From Symbiodinium natans (lineage: Eukaryota; Sar; Dinophyceae; Suessiales; Symbiodiniaceae), in contig CAJNDS010000557.1 of the NCBI GenBank assembly GCA_905221605.1, positions 1,223,579 to 1,273,578 on the forward strand: a stretch of 50,000 bases of DNA, written 5' to 3'. The translations under genes were made by a program, and so were the position numbers. Positions 21,743 to 31,246 of the stretch are shown here, piece by piece. Within the stretch, counting starts at the first letter, position 1. Each line of letters opens with the position of its first letter. The notes under the pieces are model-generated. The model had not been told where the DNA came from. It saw only the letters and a list, made by a program, of their open reading frames with translations, and searched no databases.

Positions 21743-22436
21743 TATTGCTTCACTGCCTTCTGTGTACTTGGTAACTTGATAGCAGTTAGGAAGTGAAGAT
21801 GATGTTGGATGAGCTGGCTGACTGCTTCGATTTTGCTTATCTCCTAAGTCGTGGCCGGCTTAGTCTCGCGCAGTCACCGCGTGGAATCTTTTCAAAAAAA
21901 ATCACGCAGAGGCCCATTTCAGACTTGCTTGACGGAGCGACGCGGTCTCTCTCTGCATCGCTGGCTTGCATCGAGTCGTCAGACGCAAGCCGGAGCCTCG
22001 GGAGTGCGCCGCCTTCAAAAGTGAGCCACCATTTCCTAGTGGGCAGCTTATGCAAGCTGGGACCTCGGGAATATATATTAGCTTTTCTGTGGCGCAGCGC
22101 GCTGCGGTTTTGACTCCACTGTGGCCTCTTCATTGCCCAGGTTGTCGTGATCCGCCTGCTGGTGCTGCTTTCCAACAAAAAGCGCAATCAATTGGCGCAT
22201 GCGCTGAACGGCAACACTGCGACTCTCCGTTGCAGGTGAGTAGCGTGTGCTCTGCAGGGTAGGCTATGATGTTGTGGGTAGGGCGGTGTTCACGGCGACG
22301 ACGTTGCGACATCCATGAATTACATAGAGTTCCTTGTCGCGCAACGGGGCGCAGCTTGGTTGGCATGGACGGAGCGCAATCAGCATAGAGCGCCCCCGAA
22401 GGGGTTAAGACGCAAACGGGGATTGGAGGTCTGTAA

Positions 22437-22830
22437 ATGTCATGGCTCCACGCGCGGCAGAGCGGCGCAGCAGCAAGGAACAAAACAAAAAAATCAAATT
22501 GCCAAATGCCCACGCCCGATAGTACTGGAGCCCTCCAGAGGGCCACAAGACACGGAACGAGCCTCCGGAGAGAAAGAGGCCATGAGACCATGCCGGTTTT
22601 GGAGCCTTCCAGAGGGCCGCAAAACAGCAAACGTAGCAGCAGGGAAAAGGTCCCAAGTGAATGCGCGCGTCATGGAGGCCACAAAACACCAACCGCAGCA
22701 ACAGAGAATAATTTCCCAAATGACCGCACCCATTTTGGAGCTCTCCAGAAGGCCACAATTAAACGTAGCAACTGAGAATAAGTGTCCAGATGACCGCGCC
22801 TATTTGGAGCCCCCTAAGATTGTGGGCTCA
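22437..22830. repeat. Degenerate repeat GGAGCCCTCCAGAGGGCC
   Basis: Related words lie at 22529, 22602 and 22737, with decayed forms near 22674 and 22807; each GGAGCCCTCCAGAGGGCC is close to a palindrome. Flanking words (GAGAATAA, GACCGCGCC) also recur. A 185-codon plus frame (22315-22872) and a 117-codon minus frame run through it, but both reflect the repeat. Confidence 0.7.
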
Positions 22831-22839
22831 TTTCTTGCT

Positions 22840-22998
22840 CAAAAGAGTCAAATCGCAAGCGCTGGCCCCTAAGATTTTGGGCTCATTTTTTGCTCCAAAG
22901 AGTCAAATCGCAAGCCCTGGTCTCTAAGATTTTGGGGTCGATTTTTGTAAGAGTCAAATCCAAAGCCCTGGTCCCTAAGATTTTGGGCTCGATGTTTG
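22840..22998. repeat. Tandem ~50-56-bp repeat, also at 19501
   Basis: GAGTCAAATCGCAAGCCCTGG followed by CCCTAAGATTTTGGGCTC occurs about three times in tandem here, and once at 19501-19534 at the start of the unique segment. The repeat therefore brackets 19501-22998 in direct orientation, as long terminal repeats or recombination scars would. Confidence 0.8.
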
Positions 22999-25735
22999 CT
23001 TATCACTTCTCTTCTTCTGCTTGCTTTTAACTGATAAACACAAGAAAGGAACTCATAGGATAAAGCAGTGGAAGGGTAAGCGGAGGGCGACTCCTTGCGC
23101 GTGGACCTTTCCATGATACTTTATCGTACCCCTCCTCTCGGCCTATCTCTTCTGTTCCTTTCCTTACCCTTCTCCTTCTCACAGTTCTTCCTTTTTGTTT
23201 TCTTACTTCGCAACGAAAGAGGGCAGGGAGAGATAAGGGGGAGAGGATAGACAAAGAAGAGTGCCATCTTCTCTGCGCCTTGTTTTGTCTCTCCCTCTTC
23301 TCTACTCATATCTCTTCTATTCGTTTCTTTGCTCTTCCCATTAAGAATGCAATCCTTGTTTGTCTCTCCTCTCTCCTTCTCTCTCCCTCCAAGGGGTGTC
23401 CTTCTTGATCGTTTTCTGCATCTTCAAGCAAGTTAAACGGACACCCAAAAGAAAACACTGAGGGTTTCCCTTTTGTTCGTTTGAAGACACAGAAAGCGAT
23501 TAAAAGGGACGCCTATTTATTTCTCTCTCTCCCTATATATGGGCGATGGAACGGGTGTCCTTTTCACTCGTTTTCTGCATCTTGAAGGGAGGAAGGGGCA
23601 CCCCACAAGAAGGAAAAGTAACATAAGAGATAGGGAGGGAAATTGAAGAGCTCCTCTCTTTACTTAATCATTCCCTTTCCTCTCTTCTTATCTGCTGTTT
23701 GTCTTATTCGCTTCAAAAACCAAATTAAGAGAAAGGGGGTTTCCTGAAGAGGAGGGCACCTATCTGTGAAGAGCAAGAATGGTTCTTTCTAATTCGAAAG
23801 GGAATAGGGAGGGTCAAGGGAGAGACTATATATAAAGCTTTGCGCCTTACTTTGTCACTCCGTCTCCTTGCTTCCTGTCTCTTCTTTTCCTTGCAGCACG
23901 CTTCCAGAAAGATGGCATCCTTGTTGGCCCTCCACTCTCACTTCCCTGTCCCTTCTCCCCTTCTGTTTCCTTCTAACTGATAAAGCGCAAGAAAGGAACT
24001 TGTATGATCAAACACTGGAAGGGCAAGCAAAAGGCGACTCCTTGCGCGAGGACCTTTCCATAATACTTTATCGTACCCCTCCTCTCGGCCTATCTCTTCT
24101 GTCCCTTTCCTTACCCTTCTCCTTCTCACAGTTCTTCCTTTTTGGTTTTCTTACTTCGAAACGAAAGAGGGCAGGGAGAGATAAGGGGGAGAGGATAGAC
24201 AAAGAAGAGTGCCATCTTCTCTGCGCCTTGTTTTGTCTCTCCCTCTTCTCTACTCATATCTCTTCTATTCGTTTCTTTGCTCTTCCCATTAAAAATGCAA
24301 TCCTTGTTTGTCTCTCCTCTCTCCTTCTCTCTCCCTCCTCTTCTCTTGTTCCCCTCCAAACGACAAACACGCAAGAAAGGGGGAGTTGGAGGCCCTGTTT
24401 CTTTCTTTTCCTGTTTCAATGGATGGGGAAAGTGAGCGGGGTTGGCTCCTTGCCCGTAGACTCGTAGACCCTCCCCATGCTTCAGCAATCCCTCTTCTCG
24501 CCCTATCGCCTCTGTTCTTTTCCTTGTTCCCAAACGGAAAACGAAAACGGGTTCCTTTACATGTTCATTGTTCTTCCTGTTGTGTTTAATTTCAAAGGGA
24601 AAAGAACAAGAGAAGAGAAAGATAAGAAAGAGAGGAAAGATGAAAACGAGCACCATCTTCTCTTTGCCTTATTTTTGCACCTCCCTCTCCTGCCTTCATT
24701 TATTTCCCATTCTTTTCATTGCTCTTCCCATGAATATTGCATGCCTTTTGGTCTCTCCTCTCTCCTTTCTCTCTCCCTTCTCTTCTCTTGTTCTCCTTTA
24801 AAGCTCAAAAACACACAAAAGGAAGCTTCTTTTCCTTTTTGAATAAAAGAAGGAAAAGAAGAAAAGAGATAGGGAAAGACATTGAAGAGCTCCACTGCCT
24901 GTTGTTTCATTCCCTTTCATCTCTTTCTGTGTGTTGTTTCCTTGTCGTTTCAGAAAGCAAGCAAAACAAGGGCAGGGGGGCTTCCTGAAGAGGAGAGAGG
25001 TCACCTGTCTGCGAAAAGCAAGAACAGCCTTGACTTTTTTAATTATAGAGGGACAAGGGAGAGACAATGAAGGGAGAGATGATAGATAAAGAAGAACGCC
25101 ATCTTCTTCGTGCCTTGTTGTGTTTCTCCGTCTCCTTGTTTCTTGTCTCTTCTCTTATTTTCAGTGCCCTTCCAGAAAATTAGAATGGCCTCCTTGTTGT
25201 CTCTCCTCTCTCATTTCCCTTTCCCTTCTCTCCTCCTGCTTCCTTTCAAACTTTAACGGATAGAACACAAGAAAGGAACTTGTATGATAAAGCAGTGAAA
25301 GGGTAAGCAGAGGGTGACTCCTTGCGCGTGGACCTTACCCTTATCCTTTTCATAATTATTCCTTTTTAGTTTTCTTATTTCGAAAAGACAGAGGGAAGGG
25401 AGAGATAAAGGAGAGAGGATAGATAAAGAAGAGTGCCATCTTCTTTGCGCCTTGTTTTGTCTTTCCCTCTCCTTTATATTCATCTCTCTTCTAGTCTTTT
25501 CTTGGCTCTCCCATCAAAATTGTGTTCCTCTTATCTCTCCCTCCTTCTCTTCTCCTGTTCCCCTTTAACTGACAAAAAACACAAGAAAGGAAGAACAAGA
25601 GGGGAACGGAAGCCCTTCTTTTCCTATCTTCTCCTGTTGCGATGAATCAGGAAAAGAGCATAGGAGATCAGGAAGGAAATTGAAGAGCTCATCTCGCTAC
25701 TTTCTCATGCAATTTCCTTTCTATCCACCACACCA
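22999..25735. repeat. Purine/pyrimidine strand-switching repeat region
   Basis: Long pyrimidine-rich stretches alternate with purine-rich stretches on the same strand. A unit of about 950 bp is repeated: 23030-23391 matches 23977-24340 closely, and 25255-25560 is a third, more diverged copy (shared landmark GCGACTCCTTGCGCG). Smaller landmarks also recur, such as ATTGAAGAGCTC near 23645, 24880 and 25679. Several long open frames (for example 23868-24467 plus, 24126-24656 minus) are biased-composition artefacts. Adjacent Y and R tracts could fold back on each other. Confidence 0.85.
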
Positions 25736-25775
25736 AAACACGACTCTCAGCTTCCAAATAAACCCTATTTAAGCC
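25736..25775 (-). repeat. Right 40-bp inverted repeat
   Basis: Exact reverse complement of 17786-17825. It is followed by TTGCA and a run of 19 C (25781-25799). Confidence 0.95.
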
Positions 25776-25780
25776 TTGCA

Positions 25781-26171
25781 CCCCCCCCCCCCCCCCCCCT
25801 CCCCCCGGCATGTCCTATGGCACTTTCGAAAGCTCATTTTTTCGGGTTTAGGGATACCCCACCTTTGCCTGGATTTGACCCCCCTACCCTTGGGACCTGG
25901 ATACCATCGGTACCCACCCACTGGACTCAGGAAGTCGTTTGGAAGTAGGCCAGTGACCTGAGTTTAGGCCGAAAGCCGGAAAGGAATAGGTTAGGGTGCT
26001 TTTGCCGCCTGAGACACTGCCCTTTTTGCGCTCAACGCCGAATGGGCCAGTACTGCCCGGAACCGGGAAGAGCACCCTAAACCCTAAACCCTAAACCCTA
26101 AACCCTAAACCTTAAACCCTAAACCCTAAACCCTAAACCCGAAGCTTTAGGGCTCCTAAACCCTACCCCCA
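25781..26171. other. C-run and heptamer mosaic right of the block
   Basis: A run of 19 C is followed by about 250 bp with no convincing gene, then a CCCTAAA tract (about ten heptamers, 26072-26140). Open frames at 25776-26070 overlap on opposite strands. Confidence 0.6.
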
Positions 26172-26174
26172 CAG

Positions 26175-26256
26175 GAGCATGGAGATCCGCCACGCCATTG
26201 ATGAGCACCTTCAGAGGCTGGAGCGGCACGCTGGCAGCACCAGGATATCGATATAG
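26175..26256 (+). CDS. Candidate exon, helical peptide, unknown protein
   Basis: Starts after AAACCCTACCCCCACAG, with a C-rich tract upstream. One base plus 26 codons to an in-frame TAG at 26254-26256. The peptide SMEIRHAIDEHLQRLERHAG is strongly amphipathic-helical. A terminal exon or a truncated internal exon are both possible; I do not recognise the family. Confidence 0.45.
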
Positions 26257-26640
26257 CAGAGAACGTCTGAGAAACTTCCCTTTCATCCGAAACCCTAAAC
26301 CCGAAAAGTACATAACCCTCCGCGAGAACCGAAAATGCGAACCCCGAAGCCCGAACCATAGTTAGCTAAACGGTAGGCCCTAACCTACTCAATGCTGCCG
26401 TGATGACTCTGTTTGAGAGTTTCGGGATTTGGGGTGAGGGTTTGGGGTTTTAGGCTTTGGGGTTTAGGTTTAGGGTGCTCTTCTCAGTGCAACCTAAGAC
26501 GCGAACAATCTGCAAGTAGGTTTCGGGTTCATAGACCCCAAATCCTAAACCGTAACCCGCAGCAAACCCTCAACACTAAACTCACTAAACCCTAAATCCT
26601 AAACCCAGCCCTTACTCAATCAAAAGCCTTAAACCTTCAG

Positions 26641-26718
26641 CACGGATTGGTGCTGTCTTCGGCTGGACTCGCTTTTTGAGCAGTGTCCTGCGGGGCATGG
26701 CCAGTTCTTTCAATTAGG
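26641..26718 (+). CDS. Candidate exon, unknown protein
   Basis: Starts after CCTTAAACCTTCAG and ends CAATTAGG/GTTTACGG (heptamer-like donor). In the frame with one leading base it is open for 25 codons with TDWCCLRLDSLFEQCPAGHG. A second frame is also open to a late TAG, so the frame is not certain. C-tract upstream, G-tract downstream. Confidence 0.4.
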
Positions 26719-26761
26719 GTTTACGGTTGCAGGTTTAGTGTTTAGGGTGTAGGGTTTCTAG

Positions 26762-26905
26762 CTATGCCGGGCCGTACGACCGAGACACCCCAAGTCAACA
26801 TACTTCTGGGAACTGGCCGCAGGAGGCGCATGCCTCCGTGCGCAGGAGGATGCGACCTCAGCCCTTATATCCAAAGTCGTTCAGCCCGAAGCCCTGAAGC
26901 CCTGA
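26762..26905 (+). CDS. Candidate terminal exon, unknown protein
   Basis: Starts after GGGTTTCTAG in phase 0 and is open for 47 codons to TGA at 26903. The middle TYFWELAAGGACLRAQEDAT and the end with ALISKVVQPEAL are protein-like and would form helices. A second frame beginning at the ATG 26764 is open for 60 codons but is arginine/proline-rich and less convincing. Here a G-tract precedes and a C-tract follows, the reverse of the usual arrangement. Confidence 0.4.
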   Translation, partial: LCRAVRPRHPKSTYFWELAAGGACLRAQEDATSALISKVVQPEALKP

Positions 26906-27089
26906 AGCCCTTGCAAACCCCCCCCCACCCCGACTGGGAGCTCTAAACCCCTAAACTCTAAACCCCAAACCCTAAACCCTAAACCCTGAACCCTAAACCC
27001 TAAACCCTAGACCCCTCAGTCTTAAGCCCTGGGCTTCAAGATGCTCTAAAGCCCAAAGCCGCTGAAACCAAATCGGCTCTGATTGCCTT

Positions 27090-27152
27090 AAACCCTAAAC
27101 CCTAAACCCTAAACCCTAAACCCTAAACCCTAAACCCTAAACCCTAAACCCT
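27090..27152 (-). repeat. Interstitial CCCTAAA tract
   Basis: Nine perfect heptamers, after an open island at 27015-27089. Confidence 0.95.
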
Positions 27153-27318
27153 TTTCACGCCCTCAGCCCTGAAGCACCAGCACCTGAAGCTTGACTCTAG
27201 ACCTGCTGGACCCTAAGCTCAAAGCTCTACTAGGGTTTAGGGTTTAGGGTTTAGGGTTTAGGGCGGTTTAGGGTTGAGGCCCTAAACCGCTCCTGTCCTT
27301 GGCTGTTGCATGGCCCAG

Positions 27319-27391
27319 GGGTGACGATTCCGACTCCATCGCTTCAGACCCCTCTGAGCTATCACAACTGCGCGCGGAAAGAGAAGCTTAG
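27319..27391 (+). CDS. Candidate terminal exon, acidic peptide
   Basis: Starts after GTTGCATGGCCCAG, one base plus 23 codons to TAG at 27389-27391. The peptide GDDSDSIASDPSELSQLRAE is acidic and serine-rich, typical of a disordered tail with possible phosphorylation sites. A G-tract follows at 27415. No family recognised. Confidence 0.4.
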
Positions 27392-27416
27392 ATGACTTTA
27401 GGTTTCTTTTTTTTTT

Positions 27417-28020
27417 TAAGGGTTTAGGGTTTAGGGTTATTTGGGGTTTAGGGCTTTTTAGGGTTTAGGGTTATTTAGGGTTTAGGATTTTTGGGGGGGT
27501 TCAGCGCCACTGAGCCATCTCAAGGTTCAGGGGTTTAGGGTTTAGGGTTTAAAGTTTAGGGTTTAGGGTTTAGGGTTTAGGGTTTAGGGTTTCAGGTTTC
27601 AGGGGTTTAGGGTACAACTCTCGTAGTGGAAGCCAGTGTTCTGAGTGGAAGCCCTGAATGAAACCACAAACCCTCAACCCTAAATCCCAATTTGACAAGT
27701 TCCGCTTGAGAGGTTCCGTTTTTTTTTTTGGCCGCGTTCAAGGAAGAGAACTTTACCATTGAGATGCCCTTCTGAGCGGATGTTCGGCCACGGAGGTCTA
27801 TGTAGGCTTAGCTTGGCATTCTGCTGGCTGGCTCTAAGGACTTTAACCTTCGGGTTTTTATAGAAATTACAACAAGGAGCCTGTACTAAGAATAGGAGTG
27901 GTTCAGAAGTCAGGCAAGTTTAGTTTAGGGTATGAATTAGGTTTCAGGAAAAGGGATGCTCAAAATAGTGCTTGAGCAGACTTCGCTCCAGCGCAACTCA
28001 CTGTCAGCGTACACTTGCAG
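27417..28020. other. Mosaic and unique DNA before the exon at 28021
   Basis: TTTAGGG tracts at 27417-27480 and 27535-27600, a T-run (27720-27730) and about 290 bp without repeats. I see no gene in 27617-28020. Confidence 0.6.
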
Positions 28021-28122
28021 AAGTTTTCAACACGATCTTGGCGCGTCATCCTTCCGGAAAGGATGGGGAGCCTTTGCTTGAACCCGTGGAACTGCTGACG
28101 CTATATGCCTTCTACGACAGAG
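28021..28122 (+). CDS. Candidate exon, unknown protein
   Basis: Starts after GTACACTTGCAG and ends GACAGAG/GTGTAGG. Two bases plus 33 codons plus one base. The peptide VFNTILARHPSGKDGEPLLE followed by PVELLTLYAFYDR has the hydrophobic spacing of a folded protein. It is not next to a heptamer tract on either side, so it is an independent sign that genes lie on the plus strand. Confidence 0.5.
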
Positions 28123-28316
28123 GTGTAGGGTCTATAGTCTTGACTCGAACTAGCATTCGGGCACAGGTTTGGGTGCGATTAGTGGAGGCGTGCTGGAGAC
28201 TAAACTAGAACCCCAAACGTGTTGCGTACCCCATCCACGCTGCACATTGTTCTTGGCAGGTTAGCGAGCCGCTGAAGTCCGTAGGTTCTGCAGAGGTTCT
28301 GCAGCTGTTCTGCAGA

Positions 28317-28349
28317 GGGTTTAGGGTTTAGGGTTTAGGGTTTAGGGTT
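28317..28349 (+). repeat. Short TTTAGGG tract in unit 1 of the triplication
   Basis: Four heptamers between TTCTGCAGAG and CAGTTTACTACG. In the two later units the corresponding positions (TTCTGCAGATC, CAGTTTATGACAG) enclose the foldback element and no heptamers. Confidence 0.9.
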
Positions 28350-28664
28350 GACAGTTTACTACGCGTCATGGAACCGCTGGACTCTGCGCGCTTCGCATTT
28401 CGGTGATGCACCTGTCGCGTCGTGCAGACGCTTCTGGCGTGGTGCGGTGGTGACATGGGTCTCAGGAAGGAGGGAACGAGTTGCAGCACGGGAGTGTAGA
28501 AGTGTAGATGCCTGAGCCTGAGTGCTATTGCTAGGCATGCCCGAGACACCAGGCGCCACAGCCAGAGCTGGTCAAGAACCCACGCTACAACTCTTTGAGC
28601 TTTTTGAATGCTTACCAAGCCACTGAAGTCCGAAGGTTCCGCAGATGTTCTGCAGATCTAAGGG

Positions 28665-28808
28665 TATTTACATGGGCCCCTAATATGGTCCCTTACCTCC
28701 TCTGAAGGGTTCTGAAGTATGGGCCTTCGGGGTGCATAGGGCCTGCATAGGGTATATAAGGGGAAGAGGTCCCCTTTTAAGGCCCACATTGAAGGGGCCA
28801 TGCAAATA
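28665..28808. mobile_element. Foldback element, copy 1
   Basis: Ends TATTTACATGGGCCCCT and AGGGGCCATGCAAATA are inverted repeats with one substitution and one indel. Inside is a second stem, AGGGGA/TCCCCT, beside TATATAAGG. About 144 bp, with no target-site duplication seen. The second copy is at 29317-29460. Confidence 0.7.
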
Positions 28809-29316
28809 GCCCAATAGCAGATAGGCAGTTTATGACAGTCGATGCTTCATGGAACCGCTGGACTCTGCATTTGGCTTTTCGGCGATGTGCATCACGGCCG
28901 CGTCGTGCAGACGCTTGGGACGTGGCGGTGGTTACATGGGTCTCAGGTAGGGGGACCGGGAAGAGTTGTTGCACGAGAGTGAGTACCGCTAGGCATGCTC
29001 GAGACACCAGGCGCCACGGCCATAGCTGGCCACCGTGCAAAACATGCACGGAGCATGCGTCATGAGCTCGATGCTGGGCAAATCCGCGGGCCGGCCACAA
29101 GGACAAGCCAGGGCCATTGCTCAGACATGGAATAGTCGAGTGACTGGAGGTATGCAGAATTTGGTGGTGTAACTTGCCACAGCAATGCAATCATAACCGT
29201 TACACGCCCTTTGCTTGGCCGTGTCAAGAACCCACGCTACAACTCTTTGAGCTTTTTGAATGCTTACCAAGCCACTGAAGCCCGAAGGTTCCGCAGATGT
29301 TCTGCAGATCTAAGGG

Positions 29317-29460
29317 TATTTACATGGGCCCCCAATATGGTCCCTTGTCTCCTCTGAAGGGTTCTGAAGTATGGGCCTTCGGGATGCATAGGGCCTGCAT
29401 AGGGTATATAAGGGGAAGAGGTCCCCTTTTAAGGCCCACATTGAAGGGGCCATGCAAATA
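29317..29460. mobile_element. Foldback element, copy 2
   Basis: Same element in the next repeat unit. It differs from copy 1 at a few bases (such as CCCCAATATGG for CCCCTAATATGG) and was copied as part of the 652-bp duplication. Confidence 0.75.
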
Positions 29461-29710
29461 GCCCAATAGCAGATAGGCAGTTTATGACAGTCGATGCTTC
29501 ATGGAACCGCTGGACTCTGCATTTGGCTTTTCGGCGATGTGCATCACGGCCGCGTCGTGCAGACGCTTGGGACGTGGCGGTGGTTACATGGGTCTCAGGT
29601 AGGGGGACCGGGAAGAGTTGTTGCACGAGAGTGAGTACCGCTAGGCATGCTCGAGACACCAGGCGCCACAGCCATAGCTGGCCACCGTGCAAAACATGCA
29701 CGGAGCATGC

Positions 29711-29798
29711 CATATAATATAATATAATATATATATATATAATATATAATATATAATATATAATATATTTTATATAATGTATAATATATAATATATAA
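29711..29798. repeat. TA-rich microsatellite insertion
   Basis: About 88 bp of ATATAATATA-type sequence lies between GGAGCATGC and ATGAGCTCGATG. The sister copy has only GTC at this point (29057-29060). Confidence 0.9.
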
Positions 29799-29951
29799 TC
29801 ATGAGCTCGATGCTGTGCAAATTAGCGGGCCGGCCACAAGGACAAGCCAGGGCCATTGCTCAGACATGGAACAGTCGAGTAACTGGAGGTGTCCAGAATT
29901 TGGTGGTGTATGCAATCATATCCATATCAGAACCGTTACACGTCCTTTGCC

Positions 29952-30508
29952 TCATCTTATAAGCCATGATGTGACAGCTACATGCCCTTAACCATGAGTC
30001 CGAGCCTGATCCAGATCAATAGACTGCCATAGACTTGCTTCCGAAAAGTTTAGGGTTTAGGGTTTAGGGTTTAGGGTTTAGGGTTTAGGGTCTACAACCA
30101 ATACCCCTCGACCTGTAACCCCTCCACATACCTTCTCGGCGAAACCTCTTCTCCAATGTTTTGAGGCATTTGCCTTTCACCACCCCAAGACCGCGCGTCA
30201 GAAGTAACTCCTAAGCCCCTTTAGCCCCAAAACCCTGCAACCTTTCAAAGCTGTTACCCTAGGGGTCCATGTACCTAAATAGGGAATATTAAAGTACTTC
30301 CTTCATAACAAAAAGGTACATGGACGCGAAAAAGGTACCCCTTTTATACTCCACATGGAATCGAATCCTTTCAAAGGGACCCCCCAAAGAGAGTACCCCC
30401 AGTATTCGGAAACCCTAAACCCTAAACCCTAAATCCTAAACCCTAATTAAGCCCCAAGCCCCAAACCCTAAACCCTAAACCCTAAACCCTAAATCCTAAG
30501 ACCCTTAG
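29952..30508. other. Mosaic with a foldback, no gene
   Basis: Six TTTAGGG heptamers at 30048-30090. A stem GTCCATGTACCT (30265-30276) pairs perfectly with AGGTACATGGAC (30314-30325). CCCTAAA variants lie at 30410-30505. Confidence 0.7.
30265..30325. repeat. 12-bp perfect inverted repeat (foldback)
   Basis: GTCCATGTACCT and AGGTACATGGAC enclose 37 AT-rich bases. A small foldback of the kind repeated through this half of the window. Confidence 0.8.
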
Positions 30509-30957
30509 GGTGAAGCCTTTGGCCGTCTTTTCGGTCTGTGCCCGACTTGCGAGCATTGCCGCCTCTGGACCGGAGTCTTCGCCTGGGTCAGGCCGTCCTG
30601 TAGACCTACAACTAAGCCCAGCAAACCTGAATCCCCCCCAAAAGTGGTGGGTATAGGGTTTCGGGTTTAAGGTTAGGGTTTGGGGTTTAGGGTTTAGGGT
30701 TTAGAGTTTATGGTTTAGGGTTTAGGGTTTAGCGTTTAGGGTTTAGGGCAAGACATGAACATGTCCTGGACCAGACACCTACGAGGGCGTGAGGCTTTCA
30801 GTGGGACATATCTCGAGGTACTACGACATGTTGCCTTCTTAGAATCCCTCCCTCCCCCCCTAAACCCTAAACCCGAAACCCTAAACCCTAAACTCCCCCC
30901 TTCACTTGCAGAGTTGAGGCGCCCCTGAATCCCAAAGCGAAGCCCAGCGAGCTTGCT
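30509..30957. other. Coding-like islands between heptamer tracts
   Basis: 30510-30628 is open in a frame reading VKPLAVFSVCARLASIAASG after CCCTTAG; a G-tract follows (30655-30750). 30758-30860 is open from an ATG-rich start (MNMSWTRHLRGREAF) into a C-tract. Both may be exonic, but splice sites are weak. Confidence 0.3.
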
Positions 30958-31079
30958 GTCCTGGTAGCTCAGTGGTGAGACCTTTTGCCGTGTTTGTCGA
31001 TTCCAGGTGCCCCTACGATTATAGAAACCAACCCCAAAAAGGGTACCCCTTACGAATATATGGTTTCTAGGCTACCAAG
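30958..31079 (+). mobile_element. tRNA-like foldback element
   Basis: Left part GGTAGCTCAGTGGTGAGA matches a tRNA A box (TRGCNNAGYNGG), and TTGTCGATTCC about 30 bp later matches a B box, but the T-arm stem does not pair, so it is not a working tRNA. The right end GGCTACCAAG is the inverted start word, and inside AGAAACCA (31023-31030) pairs with TGGTTTCT (31061-31068). It looks like a tRNA-derived short element in foldback form. Relatives: 32475-32587 and 49826-50000. Confidence 0.55.
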
Positions 31080-31164
31080 CTGCTCATGATGGTGTTTAAA
31101 GGATGCTTCCCGGGTCCGTCGAAAAGGCGGGAGTCTTGCTCTTGGAGCCAAAATGTATCAAGGG

Positions 31165-31246
31165 GGTTTAGGGTTTAGGGTTTAGGGTTTAGGGTTTAGG
31201 GTTTAGGGTTTAGGGTTTAGGGTTTAGGGTTTAGGGAAACCCTAGG
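31165..31246 (+). repeat. Interstitial TTTAGGG tract
   Basis: Eleven perfect heptamers, followed by a partial inverted copy (AAACCCTAGGG). Confidence 0.95.

Larger units (their letters stand above)
19376..22436. other. Unique DNA inside the inverted-repeat block, no recognised gene
   Basis: 19376-19500 is GC-rich then AT-rich linker. 19501-22436 has ordinary mixed composition and no heptamers. The longest open frame is 20480-21007 on the minus strand (175 codons, basic, no domain I know); an overlapping plus frame 20669-21178 is nearly as long, so neither is convincing. 21793-22113 (plus) and 21837-22187 (minus) are likewise mutually overlapping. An 84-bp direct repeat lies at 21425-21508 and 21659-21742. 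Confidence 0.5.
17786..25775. mobile_element. 7990-bp block bounded by 40-bp perfect inverted repeats
   Basis: 17786-17825 and 25736-25775 are exact reverse complements over 40 bp (outer end GGCTTAAATAGGGTTTATTT). The block between contains no heptamer tracts, whereas both flanks are full of them. C-runs lie 5-6 bp outside each end, in the same orientation (17763-17779; 25781-25799), so there is no clean target-site duplication but possibly a poly-C target. No transposase is recognisable inside. It may be one large non-autonomous element, or two separate insertions of a small repeat in opposite orientation: a third 20-bp copy of the end lies at 17874-17893. Confidence 0.55.
28258..29951. repeat. 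Triplicated segment
   Basis: Three tandem related units: a diverged first unit (28258-28570), then two near-identical copies starting GTCAAGAACCC at 28571 and 29223, 652 bp apart. Shared landmarks include AAGCCACTGAAG, CATGGAACCGCTGGACTCTG and GAGACACCAGGCGCCAC. Units 2 and 3 carry a 144-bp foldback element where unit 1 carries four TTTAGGG heptamers. Unit 3 also carries an extra TA-rich stretch (29711-29798). Paired open frames of 77-137 codons exist in both copies and both strands, but I see no protein in them. Confidence 0.9.

Noticed and set aside
22999-25735. Open frames of 76-199 codons in the pyrimidine-rich region
   Set aside because: Composition is Leu/Ser/Phe-rich on one strand and Lys/Arg/Glu-rich on the other, as any Y/R-biased DNA gives; no domains or signal.
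28777-29717. Genes in the 652-bp duplication (77- to 137-codon frames in both copies)
   Set aside because: Frames exist on both strands over the same DNA and are shared only because the copies are almost identical; the peptides look like GC-rich noise.
30958-31020. A functional tRNA gene
   Set aside because: A and B boxes are recognisable, but the acceptor and T-arm stems do not pair and no anticodon arm can be drawn.
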